A stretch of 60,705 nt of DNA from an uncultured Christensenella sp. (GTDB lineage Bacteria; Bacillota; Clostridia; Christensenellales; Borkfalkiaceae), in assembly GCA_910578565.1 (NCBI GenBank), contig CAJTQF010000008.1, positions 1 to 60,705 of the forward strand, read 5' to 3'. A program made the translations under genes and the position numbers. The number at the start of each line of letters is the position of its first letter. Position 1 is the stretch's first letter. The notes beneath the pieces were generated by a model. That model ran no database searches. It was not told the origin of the DNA and was given only the letters and a program-made list of their open reading frames with translations. Shown here piece after piece: positions 15,777-23,710 of the stretch.

Positions 15777-17258
15777 ATGCAAAAAGTAAAAGTAAAAGAA
15801 AAGTACACGTTATTTACGGCAAAAGCGCTTGCGTTTCTGATTATACCGATAGTGGTGGAGTCCGCCCTTTCAATGTCGCTTGGAATGATAGACGGGCTTA
15901 TGGCTTCGTACGCTAAATCGGGCGCGGGCGACAACGTCCTTACCGCGATAACCGCCGTGGACCAGATTGCAAGTTTAATCACCCAGCTGTTCAGCGCGTT
16001 CGGCGTGGGCGGCGCGATAATAACGTCGCAGTTTTTAGGCGCGGGAAAGACGGAAGACGCGAACAAGAGCGCGAAGCAGCTTATGGTTTTAATGCTTATT
16101 TTCGCTTTCGCCGTGACTGCAATAAGTCTGGGACTGAATAACCAGATTATAAATTTACTGTTCGGTTCGGCGGGGGACGAAACCCTTTCAAACGCATACG
16201 TATATTTTTACATAATTTCTGCTTCGTTCCCGTTCATTGCGCTGTTCAACTGTTGCGCCGCCGTTTTAAGGGCGCAGCGCAAGAGTATGAACACAATGCT
16301 TTCGGGCATAATAAGTTTTTTCCTGAATATCGGTTTTAACGCAATTTTTATATACGCGTGCAATATGGGCATAGCGGGCGTTGCGCTCGGCACTCTGCTC
16401 GCAAGAATTTTCCCCGCGTTCTTTACGCTGTTCTTACTGTCGCGCAAGAACAACGCGGTGAGAATTAAAGTATTTGAAAAATTCCGCTTTGACGGCGGGC
16501 TTATAAAGAGAGTGTTAAAACTTGCCATACCCAGCGGCATAGAAAACAGTCTTTTCCAGCTCGGTAAAATTCTCGTAATTTCTTTTATTACCATAAGCAT
16601 TTATAAGGTCGGCGAGCTTAATATCCAGTCGGCGGCTAACTCTGTCGCGTACAATGTGAACACGGTAAGCTCTATCGTCGGCAACGGTATAAACACGGCT
16701 ACCCTTACGGTAATAGGTCAGGCGGTCGGCACGGGAAATATAGGGCAGGTCAGGTTTTATATCAGGCGTATGTTGCTTATAAACTATATAGGCAATGCGT
16801 GTTGCGTTGCACTGACTTTCGGGCTTTCGCCGCTGCTTCTGAACTTCTACAACATCTCGGGCGAAGCGCGCGCCGTTGCCTGGAACTGCCTGCTGCTGTG
16901 CCTGCCGGTACAGATAGTAACTTATCCGCTGTCGTTCGGTATGCCTGCGGTGCTTAAAGCCAATACGGACGTAAAATACGTAATGGGCGCGGCGTTGGCG
17001 TCAATGATTGTAATGCGCGTGGGGCTGTGTTATATATTAACCTGCGAGTGGGCGGGGATACATCTCGGCGCAATGGGGCTTTGGATAGGAATGGTGTCCG
17101 ACTGGGTAACGCGCAGCGTGCTGTTCGGCGGAAGATTTCTGTCCGGCAAATGGAAAACATCGTCCGGACTTATAAAGCCCGCCGAAGTGTACGGCGAAAG
17201 CGAAAGGGTTGCGGAAGAGCAGCTTGAAAAAGTATTTTCCGACAGGGGGAACAAATGA
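15777..17258 (+). CDS. MATE-family efflux transporter
   Basis: A 493-residue inner-membrane antiporter with about twelve hydrophobic helices in two homologous halves. Typical MATE features are the N-terminal helix ending LIIPIVVESALSMSLGMIDG, the segment AFGVGGAIITSQFLGAG, and the second-half counterpart ANSVAYNVNTVSSIVGNGI ... TATLTVIGQAVG. MATE proteins export drugs or metabolites in exchange for Na+ or H+; the cargo is unknown here. It overlaps the deacetylase gene by 4 nt (ATGA), so the two are translationally coupled, which hints at a shared cell-surface role. Confidence 0.9.
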   Translation: MQKVKVKEKYTLFTAKALAFLIIPIVVESALSMSLGMIDGLMASYAKSGAGDNVLTAITAVDQIASLITQLFSAFGVGGAIITSQFLGAGKTEDANKSAKQLMVLMLIFAFAVTAISLGLNNQIINLLFGSAGDETLSNAYVYFYIISASFPFIALFNCCAAVLRAQRKSMNTMLSGIISFFLNIGFNAIFIYACNMGIAGVALGTLLARIFPAFFTLFLLSRKNNAVRIKVFEKFRFDGGLIKRVLKLAIPSGIENSLFQLGKILVISFITISIYKVGELNIQSAANSVAYNVNTVSSIVGNGINTATLTVIGQAVGTGNIGQVRFYIRRMLLINYIGNACCVALTFGLSPLLLNFYNISGEARAVAWNCLLLCLPVQIVTYPLSFGMPAVLKANTDVKYVMGAALASMIVMRVGLCYILTCEWAGIHLGAMGLWIGMVSDWVTRSVLFGGRFLSGKWKTSSGLIKPAEVYGESERVAEEQLEKVFSDRGNK

Positions 17259-18112
17259 GTTTCAGACAGATGTACGAAGAAAAGTATATGCGCTTTCCGT
17301 GCGGCAAAGCAAAGGCGCTGTCGTTCAGTTACGACGACGGCGTGGCGGCGGATAAAAAACTTGTAAAAATTTTTGACCGGCACGGTCTCAAAGCTACCTT
17401 CAATTTAAACAATCTTTTATTCGACTGCGAAAACTGGCACGGCAGAATGGACGAGCGCGAAACCTTTGAAACTTTCAACGGCGGCTCTCATGAGATAGCC
17501 GTACACGGCGCGCGGCACATATTTCTTGACAAAGTTCCGCTTGCGGAAGCGGTGAACGAAGTTTTGCAGAACAGGCTTTACCTTGAAAACAAGTTTAAAA
17601 AGATAGTGCGCGGTATGGCTTACGCATACAACGGCTACAACGACGCAATAATTTCAATGTTGAAGGGCTTGGGCATAGATTATTCGCGCACGACCGAAAG
17701 TTCGCATACTTTCGCAATTCCCGGCGACTGGCTGAAATTGAAACCCACCTGCCACCACGCGGACGCGGAGCTTGGCAATCTTTCGGATAAATTTTTCGGC
17801 GGTTCGCCCGAAAAAGATTTTAAACACCGCGAACCCTGGTTTTTTCTTATATGGGGACACAGTTACGAGTTTGACGACCATAACAACTGGCACGTAATCG
17901 AAGAGTTTGCGCGGCGCGCGGCAAAGGCGGAAGACGTGTGGTTTGCAACCTGCGGCGAAGTTTACCGCTATTGCGCGGCGTACAACAGTCTGGTATTTTC
18001 GCTGGACGGCGAAAGGGTATACAATCCGTCGTGCATTCCCGTATGGCTGGAAATACGCGGAACAGTTTATGAAATTCCAGCGGGCGGCGAAAGGGTTTTT
18101 GAAAAAAATTAA
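17255..18112 (+). CDS. Polysaccharide deacetylase-like (NodB fold) protein
   Basis: A 285-residue protein with the metal-site motifs of carbohydrate esterase family 4: ALSFSYDDG near residue 26 supplies the catalytic and metal aspartates, and EIAVHGARH near residue 85 the two metal histidines. LIWGHSYEF near residue 209 resembles the last motif. The family removes N- or O-acetyl groups from polysaccharides such as peptidoglycan, chitin or xylan. No signal peptide or membrane anchor is seen, so the substrate is probably an intracellular oligosaccharide, in line with the GH43 enzyme upstream. Its start overlaps the MATE stop codon. Confidence 0.82.
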   Translation: MSFRQMYEEKYMRFPCGKAKALSFSYDDGVAADKKLVKIFDRHGLKATFNLNNLLFDCENWHGRMDERETFETFNGGSHEIAVHGARHIFLDKVPLAEAVNEVLQNRLYLENKFKKIVRGMAYAYNGYNDAIISMLKGLGIDYSRTTESSHTFAIPGDWLKLKPTCHHADAELGNLSDKFFGGSPEKDFKHREPWFFLIWGHSYEFDDHNNWHVIEEFARRAAKAEDVWFATCGEVYRYCAAYNSLVFSLDGERVYNPSCIPVWLEIRGTVYEIPAGGERVFEKN

Positions 18113-18154
18113 AAGAATTTACAATATTTCAAATTAATATTAAGGGGCAGAAAA

Positions 18155-18907
18155 ATGATTTTAGACAAATTCGGTTTAAAGGACAAGGTTGCAATAGTCA
18201 CGGGCAGCAACACGGGGCTGGGTCAGGGCATATGCAGGGCGTACGTTGAAGCGGGCGCGAAAGTTGTGGGCGTATCCCGCAGACCTTCGGACGAAACCGC
18301 GGCGCAGTGCGGCAAAAATTTTCACAACGTAATCGCCGACCTTTTCTCGCTGGACGTTATTCCCACGGTGATCGGGGAAACGCTTGAAAAGTTCGGCAGA
18401 ATAGACGTTCTTGTAAACAACGCGGGAATTATAAAAAGACAGGAATCGATAGAGTTTTCCGAAGAAGACTGGGACAGCGTTTTAAACGTGAATTTAAAGA
18501 CGGTTTTCTTTCTGACACAGGCGGTTGCAAAACAGTTCATTAAACAGAATTCGGGCGGAAAAGTCATAAACATAGCTTCAATGCTATCCTATCAGGGCGG
18601 GATACGCGCTCCGTCGTACACCGCTTCCAAGTCTGCAATAAAAGGCGTGACTATGACCCTTGCCAACGAGTGGGCTAAATACGGCATAAACGTGAACGGT
18701 ATTGCGCCCGGCTATATGGCGACGAACAATACGCAAAATTTAAGGCAGGATGAAGAGCGCAGTTCTGATATTCTTGCGCGCATTCCCGCGGGGCGCTGGG
18801 GCACGCCCGAAGATTTGCAGGGCGCGGCGGTGTTCCTTGCTTCGTCCGCTTCGGACTACGTCAACGGCTTTACGCTCGCCGTGGACGGCGGCTGGCTGGG
18901 CAGATAA
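18155..18907 (+). CDS. kduD: 2-deoxy-D-gluconate 3-dehydrogenase / DKII reductase
   Basis: A short-chain dehydrogenase that reduces 2,5-diketo-3-deoxygluconate to 2-keto-3-deoxygluconate with NADH, the step after KduI in the breakdown of unsaturated uronates from pectin. The 250 residues show the cofactor loop VTGSNTGLGQG (about residue 15), NNAG, the catalytic serine, and YTASK with the Tyr-Lys pair near residue 157; the end (NGFTLAVDGGWLGR) is the family's usual one. KduI, KdgK and Eda are encoded 5-9 kb downstream, which supports this assignment over a generic SDR. Confidence 0.9.
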   Translation: MILDKFGLKDKVAIVTGSNTGLGQGICRAYVEAGAKVVGVSRRPSDETAAQCGKNFHNVIADLFSLDVIPTVIGETLEKFGRIDVLVNNAGIIKRQESIEFSEEDWDSVLNVNLKTVFFLTQAVAKQFIKQNSGGKVINIASMLSYQGGIRAPSYTASKSAIKGVTMTLANEWAKYGINVNGIAPGYMATNNTQNLRQDEERSSDILARIPAGRWGTPEDLQGAAVFLASSASDYVNGFTLAVDGGWLGR

Positions 18908-18955
18908 AAACATTTGTACGTTAAACGGTATATCTTACTTAATTATGCTTAGTTA

Positions 18956-18986
18956 AAAGCTCTCCGGCAAATCGTCAGAGAGCTTT
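18956..18986 (+). terminator. Hairpin after kduD
   Basis: A 9-bp stem (AAAGCTCTC with GAGAGCTTT) with a 13-nt loop. The T run is short, so termination may be partial; a second small hairpin with CGTTTTTTG (19041-19065) follows. Confidence 0.45.
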
Positions 18987-19040
18987 CCGTATCGTTTAAA
19001 GGAGCGGTTTTCAAAGTTTGGTTTTAATTTCCTATGTGAA

Positions 19041-19065
19041 GCGGGCTTTATCCCGTCGTTTTTTG
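19041..19065 (+). terminator. Possible second terminator after kduD
   Basis: GCGGG and CCCGT form a short stem around TTTAT, followed by CGTTTTTTG. Confidence 0.4.
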
Positions 19066-19069
19066 ATTA

Positions 19070-19396
19070 TTATTTCTTGTTCAGTCTGTCGCTAAATTCG
19101 TTTAAACCTTGTTCTACGAAAGCCTTTTGATAAGGCGCCAAATAATATAACAGTCCCAAAAGCTCGCCTACGTGCGTTATCTCTTCATTTCTGATATTTT
19201 CCAATGTAGCTTTTGCTATTTCGTTATTTGTACTATGTAAATGGTCGTCATACTCGATAATCGCCTGTAATTCGCCAACTAAATCTTTTCGCGCGTTCTG
19301 TAAAGTTTCAAAATCATTTGCACTGTTCTGATTATTGTTTCTCATATTTCCGTTGTTGCCCATGTAATTGTTGGGTTGATTATTATAATTAAACAT
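19070..19396 (-). CDS. Ferritin-like (rubrerythrin-type) helical protein
   Basis: A 108-residue protein with an Asn-rich N-terminal tail (NYNNQPNNYMGNNGNMRNNN) and a helical domain carrying ferritin-like metal-ligand patterns: ELQAIIEYDDHL (Glu, Glu, His) and NEEITHVGELL (Glu, His). It therefore probably binds a di-iron or single metal site. Similar small proteins occur in spore-forming and related Firmicutes, where they are annotated as rubrerythrin-family or coat-associated proteins; a spore role cannot be concluded here. The ATG at 19396 is preceded by a perfect GGAGG. Confidence 0.7.
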   Translation of the reverse strand: MFNYNNQPNNYMGNNGNMRNNNQNSANDFETLQNARKDLVGELQAIIEYDDHLHSTNNEIAKATLENIRNEEITHVGELLGLLYYLAPYQKAFVEQGLNEFSDRLNKK

Positions 19397-19720
19397 ATAA
19401 AACCTCCGCTTAATTATATTCAAGCGATAAGAGTAATGTTAAATGAAAGTTACGGATACCGACAGGCATTTCAAAGCCGAATATGTTTGAAAACTTAAAA
19501 ATTTAAGTATCGGAGAATACGGGAACAGGGAAAAGCAATTAAGTTTAAGGTTTAAAAATATCAATTTATCTTTGTAAATAATGTGTATTTAATAAGCTCG
19601 CGAACAATTTGTTAATGGCTTTTTAAAACCGTATGTCTGGTTGCTATGGTAAGTACACTTCGGCGCGGGAGATTGTTTTGTTAAAAAATAAAATGTTTTG
19701 TAAATTTGTTTCATTTATGA
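19397..19720. other. AT-rich intergenic stretch, no gene seen
   Basis: Between the ferritin-like gene and the pectate lyase promoter there are about 320 bp with no credible open frame. A TATAAT for the minus-strand gene lies at 19413-19418. I see no clear structured RNA in the rest. Confidence 0.5.
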
Positions 19721-19762
19721 TTGTCTTTCTGCGTAGATAGGAGTATAATGTAATTGCAATTA
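19721..19762 (+). promoter_or_regulatory. Pectate lyase promoter and start-site palindrome
   Basis: TTGTCT (19721-19726) and TATAAT (19744-19749) are 17 bp apart. A perfect 12-bp palindrome, TAATTGCAATTA (19751-19762), sits on the expected transcription start and is a good candidate operator. The leader then holds a small hairpin (CCGCA-N7-TGCGG) before AGGGGG. Confidence 0.65.
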
Positions 19763-19804
19763 GTCGGCTCCGCACATAAGATGCGGATAATCTAAGGGGG
19801 AAAA

Positions 19805-21976
19805 ATGAGTAAAAATTTGAAACGCGTTATTGCCGCGCTGTTGGCAAGCCTGGGCATATTTGCCTTTGCGGGTTGCAACACAACGGACGGTGGCAACGGC
19901 GACAGTCATGGTGAAAACAACGGCGCTACGAACGGCGGCAGTAACGGCGGCGGCAACGAAGAAGAAAGCAACGGTAACGGCGGAAGCGTAATTCCGTCCG
20001 TTCCCGAAGGAAGCGTGAACATAACAAAAGCGGCGGGCGATCTGGAGTCGGCTTACGTTGAATGGGATAAAGTTCAGGGCGCAACAGGTTATAACGTTTA
20101 CTGCAAAGCAGACGGCGGCGTGTACGAAAAACTCGACGCTCCGCTGGTTCGCGAATATAAAGATTATTTCCGCGCGGACGCGGTGGGGCTTAAAGCGGGG
20201 AACTACTCGTTCAAGGTCGTTCCCTGCGGCGGTGCGGATATGTCCGAAGACGAAAGCAAGTCCGCGCCCGCGGAAAACATAAAGGTAGTACCGCACGACC
20301 GTTCGGGTTATGCGTTTGTCAACGGTACGTCTTCGGGCGCGTACAGTGATGACGGAACTCTGAAGACGGGCGCAAACGTGCTTTACGTCACCAATGAAAA
20401 CAAGCATACGGTATCTTTGACCGTCGCGGGCGTAAACTGCGTGGGATTGCAGGCGATTTTGACAGCGTATAAAAAGGAAACGAAGCCGCTTTCCGTCCGT
20501 ATGATTGGCAACGTTGGCGTTCTGGATACAGCCAATTCGGACGCGGGTAACTTTCTTATAAAAGAAATAAAAGCGGGCGTGACTTTCGAAGGGATAGGTT
20601 GCGACGCAACCGCGAACGGGTGGGGGCTTCGCGTTGTCAGAAGTTCCAACGTTGAAATACGCAATATCGGGTTTATGAACACGGTCGGCAGCGGTATCGA
20701 CAATATCGGCATAGAGAACGAAAACGACCATATCTGGGTGCATAACTGCGATATGTTTTACGGCGGCGCGGGCGGCGACAACGACCAGACAAAGGGCGAC
20801 GGCGCGCTGGATACCAAGCTGTCCACTTACGTTACCCATTCTTACAACCATTTCTGGGATAGCGGCAAGTGCAATCTGCAGGGAATGAAAGATGAAAAGA
20901 CCACAAACTACATAACTTACCACCACAACTGGTACGACCATTCCGACTCTCGTCACCCCAGAATAAGAACGTGTACCGTCCACGTTTACAACAACTATTT
21001 CGACGGCAACGCAAAATACGGCGTGGGCGTAACCTACGGCGCGAGCGCGTTTGTGGAAAACAACTATTTCCGTTCCACTGCGCCTATGCGCCCTATGCTC
21101 TCTTCAATGCAGGGTACGGACGCTCTGGGGGAAGGCACTTTTTCGGGCGAAGACGGCGGAATTATCAAGGCGTTCGGCAACACGTTCGACTGTTCGAAGT
21201 CAAACCTTAAACTGATTACCCAGCAAGATACCGCCGACAAGACAAATATAGACTGCTATGTTGCAACTTCGCGGAACGAGCAGGTTTCCGCCGAGTACAC
21301 GACAAAACAGGGCGGCACTGTTTACAGCAACTTCGATACAGCCGCAGATTTTTATGAGTACGAAGCGGACAGTCCGGAATTTGCAAAGGAAAAAGTGGAA
21401 AAATACGCGGGGCGTATCGGCGGCGGCGATTTCAAATGGGAATTCGACAACGCCAAGGAAGATGCGAATTACGGCATAATAACCGCGCTTAAATCCGCTC
21501 TTACTGCCTATACGTCGGACCTTGTCAAGGTGGGCGGCATAGAAGTCTCGGGCGGAAATGCCGGTCCGGGCGACGGCTCGGGCAACGGCGACGGCGGAAA
21601 CCAAGGGGGAGAAGTAACAGGTCCCGTTGAAGGCGAAGTGACGTTTATTCCCAACAAGTCCGGTAACGGTTTTACGGTTGCGGGCAATACCAAGTCGCAT
21701 GCGGAAACGGTAATAGCGGGCATTACGATACCCAAAAACTCCGCGTTGAAACTCGACAGCGCGGGCAAGGTTACGTTTACCGTTGCGGATAATATGAAAA
21801 TGTATATTTACCTTCTGAATAACAAGACGGTATCGGTAGACGGGGTGAATAAAACGCCTTCGGCGGAAGGGAACTGTTTTGTTATAACCGTTGACCTTGC
21901 CGCGGGTGCGCATACCGTATCAAAGGGCGGCGGCGAAAACGCGCTGTTTCTTATAAAACTCGTGCCTGCCGCATAA
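19805..21976 (+). CDS. Surface pectate lyase lipoprotein (PL1) with Fn3 and C-terminal beta domain
   Basis: Cleaves polygalacturonate by beta-elimination outside the cell. The 723-residue protein starts with a lipoprotein signal (LLASLGIFAFAGC, Cys near 22), a Gly/Asn-rich linker, a fibronectin type III-like module (about 60-150), then the right-handed beta-helix of family PL1 (about 165-520). Lyase hallmarks are IWVHNCDMFYGG, GDGALDTKLSTYVTHSYNHF with calcium-binding acidic residues, and SRHPRIR with the catalytic arginine. A Gly-rich linker leads to a C-terminal beta-sandwich (about 600-720) that may bind carbohydrate. It is not in the hexuronate operon but lies just upstream of it, and its products feed KduI/KduD and UxaCBA. 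Confidence 0.9.
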   Translation: MSKNLKRVIAALLASLGIFAFAGCNTTDGGNGDSHGENNGATNGGSNGGGNEEESNGNGGSVIPSVPEGSVNITKAAGDLESAYVEWDKVQGATGYNVYCKADGGVYEKLDAPLVREYKDYFRADAVGLKAGNYSFKVVPCGGADMSEDESKSAPAENIKVVPHDRSGYAFVNGTSSGAYSDDGTLKTGANVLYVTNENKHTVSLTVAGVNCVGLQAILTAYKKETKPLSVRMIGNVGVLDTANSDAGNFLIKEIKAGVTFEGIGCDATANGWGLRVVRSSNVEIRNIGFMNTVGSGIDNIGIENENDHIWVHNCDMFYGGAGGDNDQTKGDGALDTKLSTYVTHSYNHFWDSGKCNLQGMKDEKTTNYITYHHNWYDHSDSRHPRIRTCTVHVYNNYFDGNAKYGVGVTYGASAFVENNYFRSTAPMRPMLSSMQGTDALGEGTFSGEDGGIIKAFGNTFDCSKSNLKLITQQDTADKTNIDCYVATSRNEQVSAEYTTKQGGTVYSNFDTAADFYEYEADSPEFAKEKVEKYAGRIGGGDFKWEFDNAKEDANYGIITALKSALTAYTSDLVKVGGIEVSGGNAGPGDGSGNGDGGNQGGEVTGPVEGEVTFIPNKSGNGFTVAGNTKSHAETVIAGITIPKNSALKLDSAGKVTFTVADNMKMYIYLLNNKTVSVDGVNKTPSAEGNCFVITVDLAAGAHTVSKGGGENALFLIKLVPAA

Positions 21977-21990
21977 ATATTTCAAATAAT

Positions 21991-22020
21991 AAACGCCGCG
22001 CTTTCTGCGCGGCGTTTATT
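21991..22020 (+). terminator. Terminator between convergent genes
   Basis: A perfect 11-bp stem (AAACGCCGCGC with GCGCGGCGTTT) and a 5-nt loop, followed by ATTGT. A/T runs in the stem let it work from both sides. Confidence 0.75.
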
Positions 22021-22027
22021 GTGTGTA

Positions 22028-23242
22028 TCAGTTATAGTATCTTATGTAATTTACACTGCTTAGCAGTTGCGAGCTGGTTACATTCGCTTTTGCCTGCAAT
22101 GCGTTGCCTAAGTTTACGCTGTCGGTAAGTTCGGAAAGTTGCGAGCTTATGCCTGCAAGCTGAACGTTCATCACCGCAAGCTGTGCGCAAATTGCTTCGC
22201 AACAGCGGACAATGGTCGCTTCAAGCCTTGCAAAGCCGCGGCGTATTTCGTAACAAATCTGCTCGGTAGCCTGTACAATGGTCTGCTGAATTCTCTCGGT
22301 CTGCAGCTCGCGGTCTACAAGTTGCAACGCTTCCTTCACGGTGTCGGCGCGGCGGGTTTCAAGCTCGAATATGACAAGGTCCAAGTGTGCCCAGTCCCTT
22401 TCGTCAAGCAGGGGGTTAAACCTTTTGGCAAGCGCCATATAAAATTCGTTGCAGCTTTCTTTTATGGGCGCAATTTTGTTGTCCTTTTCTTTCAGAATTG
22501 CGCGAACCCTTTCCTTGTTTTGCGGCAGGTTGTCCACAAGCCATTGCGCCGTCGTAAGCAATCCCTTGGCTTCTTCTACTTCCCGTTTATACGCCGCTTT
22601 GTCGCTTTTAGATTTGCAAATAAAAACTATACCTAAAACGGTAAACACTACAAACGGCAAAATTAAATAAATTGTAATTGCAATTATGTTTCTGCAATCT
22701 CCCGCAAACATTGCCGCTATAGCTATTGCGAAGACTACGGCAATCGAAAAGAAGACTATTGAAAGAATTTTCCCCTTTTTTGCACTCCTTTTTTCTTCAC
22801 AGTAATTTATAGTGCTGTCTTGTTTGTTTTGTCTGTCCTGTAAAATGCGGTTAAAATATGCGTCGCATTCGTCGTCGGCAAGCCAGCGGTTGAAAGCCTT
22901 TCTGCCTTTTGCATAATTTTCATCTATTTTGTGTTCCCAGCTGCTTGCAGCTTTAACTGTTTCGTCTTTTTCGATTTCGCCCGCTCCTATTTTATCTTCA
23001 TAGTTCTCTACATACCCGTAACGGTCTTGCAATTTTTCAAGTTTCAGAAAATAATGTTCAGTGTCGTATTCCCACGGGCGGCGTTCGTACCAGACAAGGT
23101 CGCCGCTGAAATCTTTTGCATTTTCGGCAAGTTTTCCGTCGCAGTCGTCTTCGATGGACAGTGCCTTGTCATACTGCTGCGAAATTACGGAAAGCCCTGC
23201 GCGCAACGCGTACAGCTCGTTTAAAACTTCTTGTTTTTCCAT
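22028..23242 (-). CDS. Membrane/coiled-coil protein of unknown function
   Basis: A 404-residue protein I do not recognise. The N-terminal ~145 residues are charged and helical. Two close transmembrane helices follow (ILSIVFFSIAVVFAIAIAAM and the stretch ending IVFICKSK, about residues 160-215). The C-terminal half is long alpha-helical (VKEALQLVDRELQTERIQQ onward), including a segment with spaced Ala/Cys (EAICAQLAVMNVQLAGISS), and ends NYIRYYN. The layout suggests a membrane-anchored scaffold with a cytoplasmic coiled coil. Its GGAG ribosome binding site comes right after a leader terminator, so expression is probably set by attenuation (see 23269-23519). Confidence 0.75.
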   Translation of the reverse strand: MEKQEVLNELYALRAGLSVISQQYDKALSIEDDCDGKLAENAKDFSGDLVWYERRPWEYDTEHYFLKLEKLQDRYGYVENYEDKIGAGEIEKDETVKAASSWEHKIDENYAKGRKAFNRWLADDECDAYFNRILQDRQNKQDSTINYCEEKRSAKKGKILSIVFFSIAVVFAIAIAAMFAGDCRNIIAITIYLILPFVVFTVLGIVFICKSKSDKAAYKREVEEAKGLLTTAQWLVDNLPQNKERVRAILKEKDNKIAPIKESCNEFYMALAKRFNPLLDERDWAHLDLVIFELETRRADTVKEALQLVDRELQTERIQQTIVQATEQICYEIRRGFARLEATIVRCCEAICAQLAVMNVQLAGISSQLSELTDSVNLGNALQAKANVTSSQLLSSVNYIRYYN

Positions 23243-23268
23243 AAGTTTCTCCTTTGATTTTGTTTTTT

Positions 23269-23519
23269 AAAATAAAAAAATGCGTCCCAATTAAGAGACG
23301 CACCCCTATTCCAAGCAAATCTCCTAATTGCCGCTAAACAAAATCATTGGGTGTTTTCCGCTTTGTGCTATTTTACAACCAAAACTATGGAGAATTGCCG
23401 ACAGGCTATTCTTAGTTTGGCTGTATATAAAAAAATAATTAAAAAATTTGCATACGCAACACTTTTCCGCATAAAAAAATGCGGAAACCTTTTCACCCGT
23501 TATTAAGATTTTGTTTAGC
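23269..23519 (-). promoter_or_regulatory. Attenuator-like structured leader RNA
   Basis: Read on the minus strand, the leader begins near 23519 and contains a hairpin TTTCCGCAT/ATGCGGAAA (23487-23464), a long composite hairpin (23424-23375; outer arms ACAGCCAAACTA and TAGTTTTGGTTGT, inner AGAAT/ATTCT and GCC/GGC), and a terminator TGCGTCTC-TTAATT-GGGACGCA (23302-23281) followed by TTTTTTT. The segment AATTAGGAGA (23329-23320) is complementary over ten pairs (one G-U) to TCTCTTAATT (23298-23289), which covers the terminator arm and loop, so an antiterminator can form. The coding gene begins 27 nt after the T run. I could not match it to a known riboswitch or T-box. Confidence 0.6.
23281..23302 (-). 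terminator. Leader terminator upstream of the 404-residue protein
   Basis: An 8-bp stem with a 6-nt loop, followed on the minus strand by TTTTTTTATTTT (to about 23269). It lies between the promoter and the ribosome binding site of the same gene. Confidence 0.8.
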
Positions 23520-23525
23520 CTGTTC

Positions 23526-23554
23526 ATTATAACACAGCGGCAAATTAATTGCAA
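23526..23554 (-). promoter_or_regulatory. Promoter of the attenuator leader
   Basis: On the minus strand TTGCAA (23554-23549) and TATAAT (23531-23526) are 17 bp apart, with a TGT extension. It places the start of RNA near 23519. Confidence 0.75.
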
Positions 23555-23635
23555 GCGGTAAACACGGTTTTTTAAGCCGCAAACCGCCGCAACGGTGTTT
23601 ATCCGTAAAGTGTATAAACATATCCGTTTTGTATA

Positions 23636-23664
23636 TTTACTAAATTCTGGAAATGCCTTATAAT
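23636..23664 (+). promoter_or_regulatory. Promoter of the hexuronate operon
   Basis: TTTACT (23636-23641) and TATAAT (23659-23664) are 17 bp apart. A small hairpin CTACGC-N5-GCGTAG (23680-23696) lies in the leader just before AAGGGG. Inverted repeats upstream (AAACAC ... GTGTTT, about 23571-23610) could bind a regulator. Confidence 0.7.
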
Positions 23665-23710
23665 CAATACGTTAGAATACTACGCGGTCAGCGTAGACAA
23701 GGGGTATTTT

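Noticed and set aside
19760..20983. 407-residue open frame opposite the pectate lyase
   Set aside because: Antisense shadow of a well-supported gene, with no ribosome binding site and Val/Ala/Arg-rich low-information sequence.
23269..23519. T-box riboswitch
   Set aside because: The AGGGTGGNACCGCG core is absent (only GGAATAGGGGTGCG is there), and the gene is not an aminoacyl-tRNA or amino-acid gene.
23269..23519. 6S RNA
   Set aside because: The 5' and 3' ends do not form the long closing stem with a central bubble, and the RNA runs into a coding gene on the same strand.
23324..23554. 76-residue open frame across the attenuator leader (minus strand)
   Set aside because: No ribosome binding site, and it runs through the conserved-looking hairpins; the RNA structure explains the region better. 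A leader peptide is not fully excluded.
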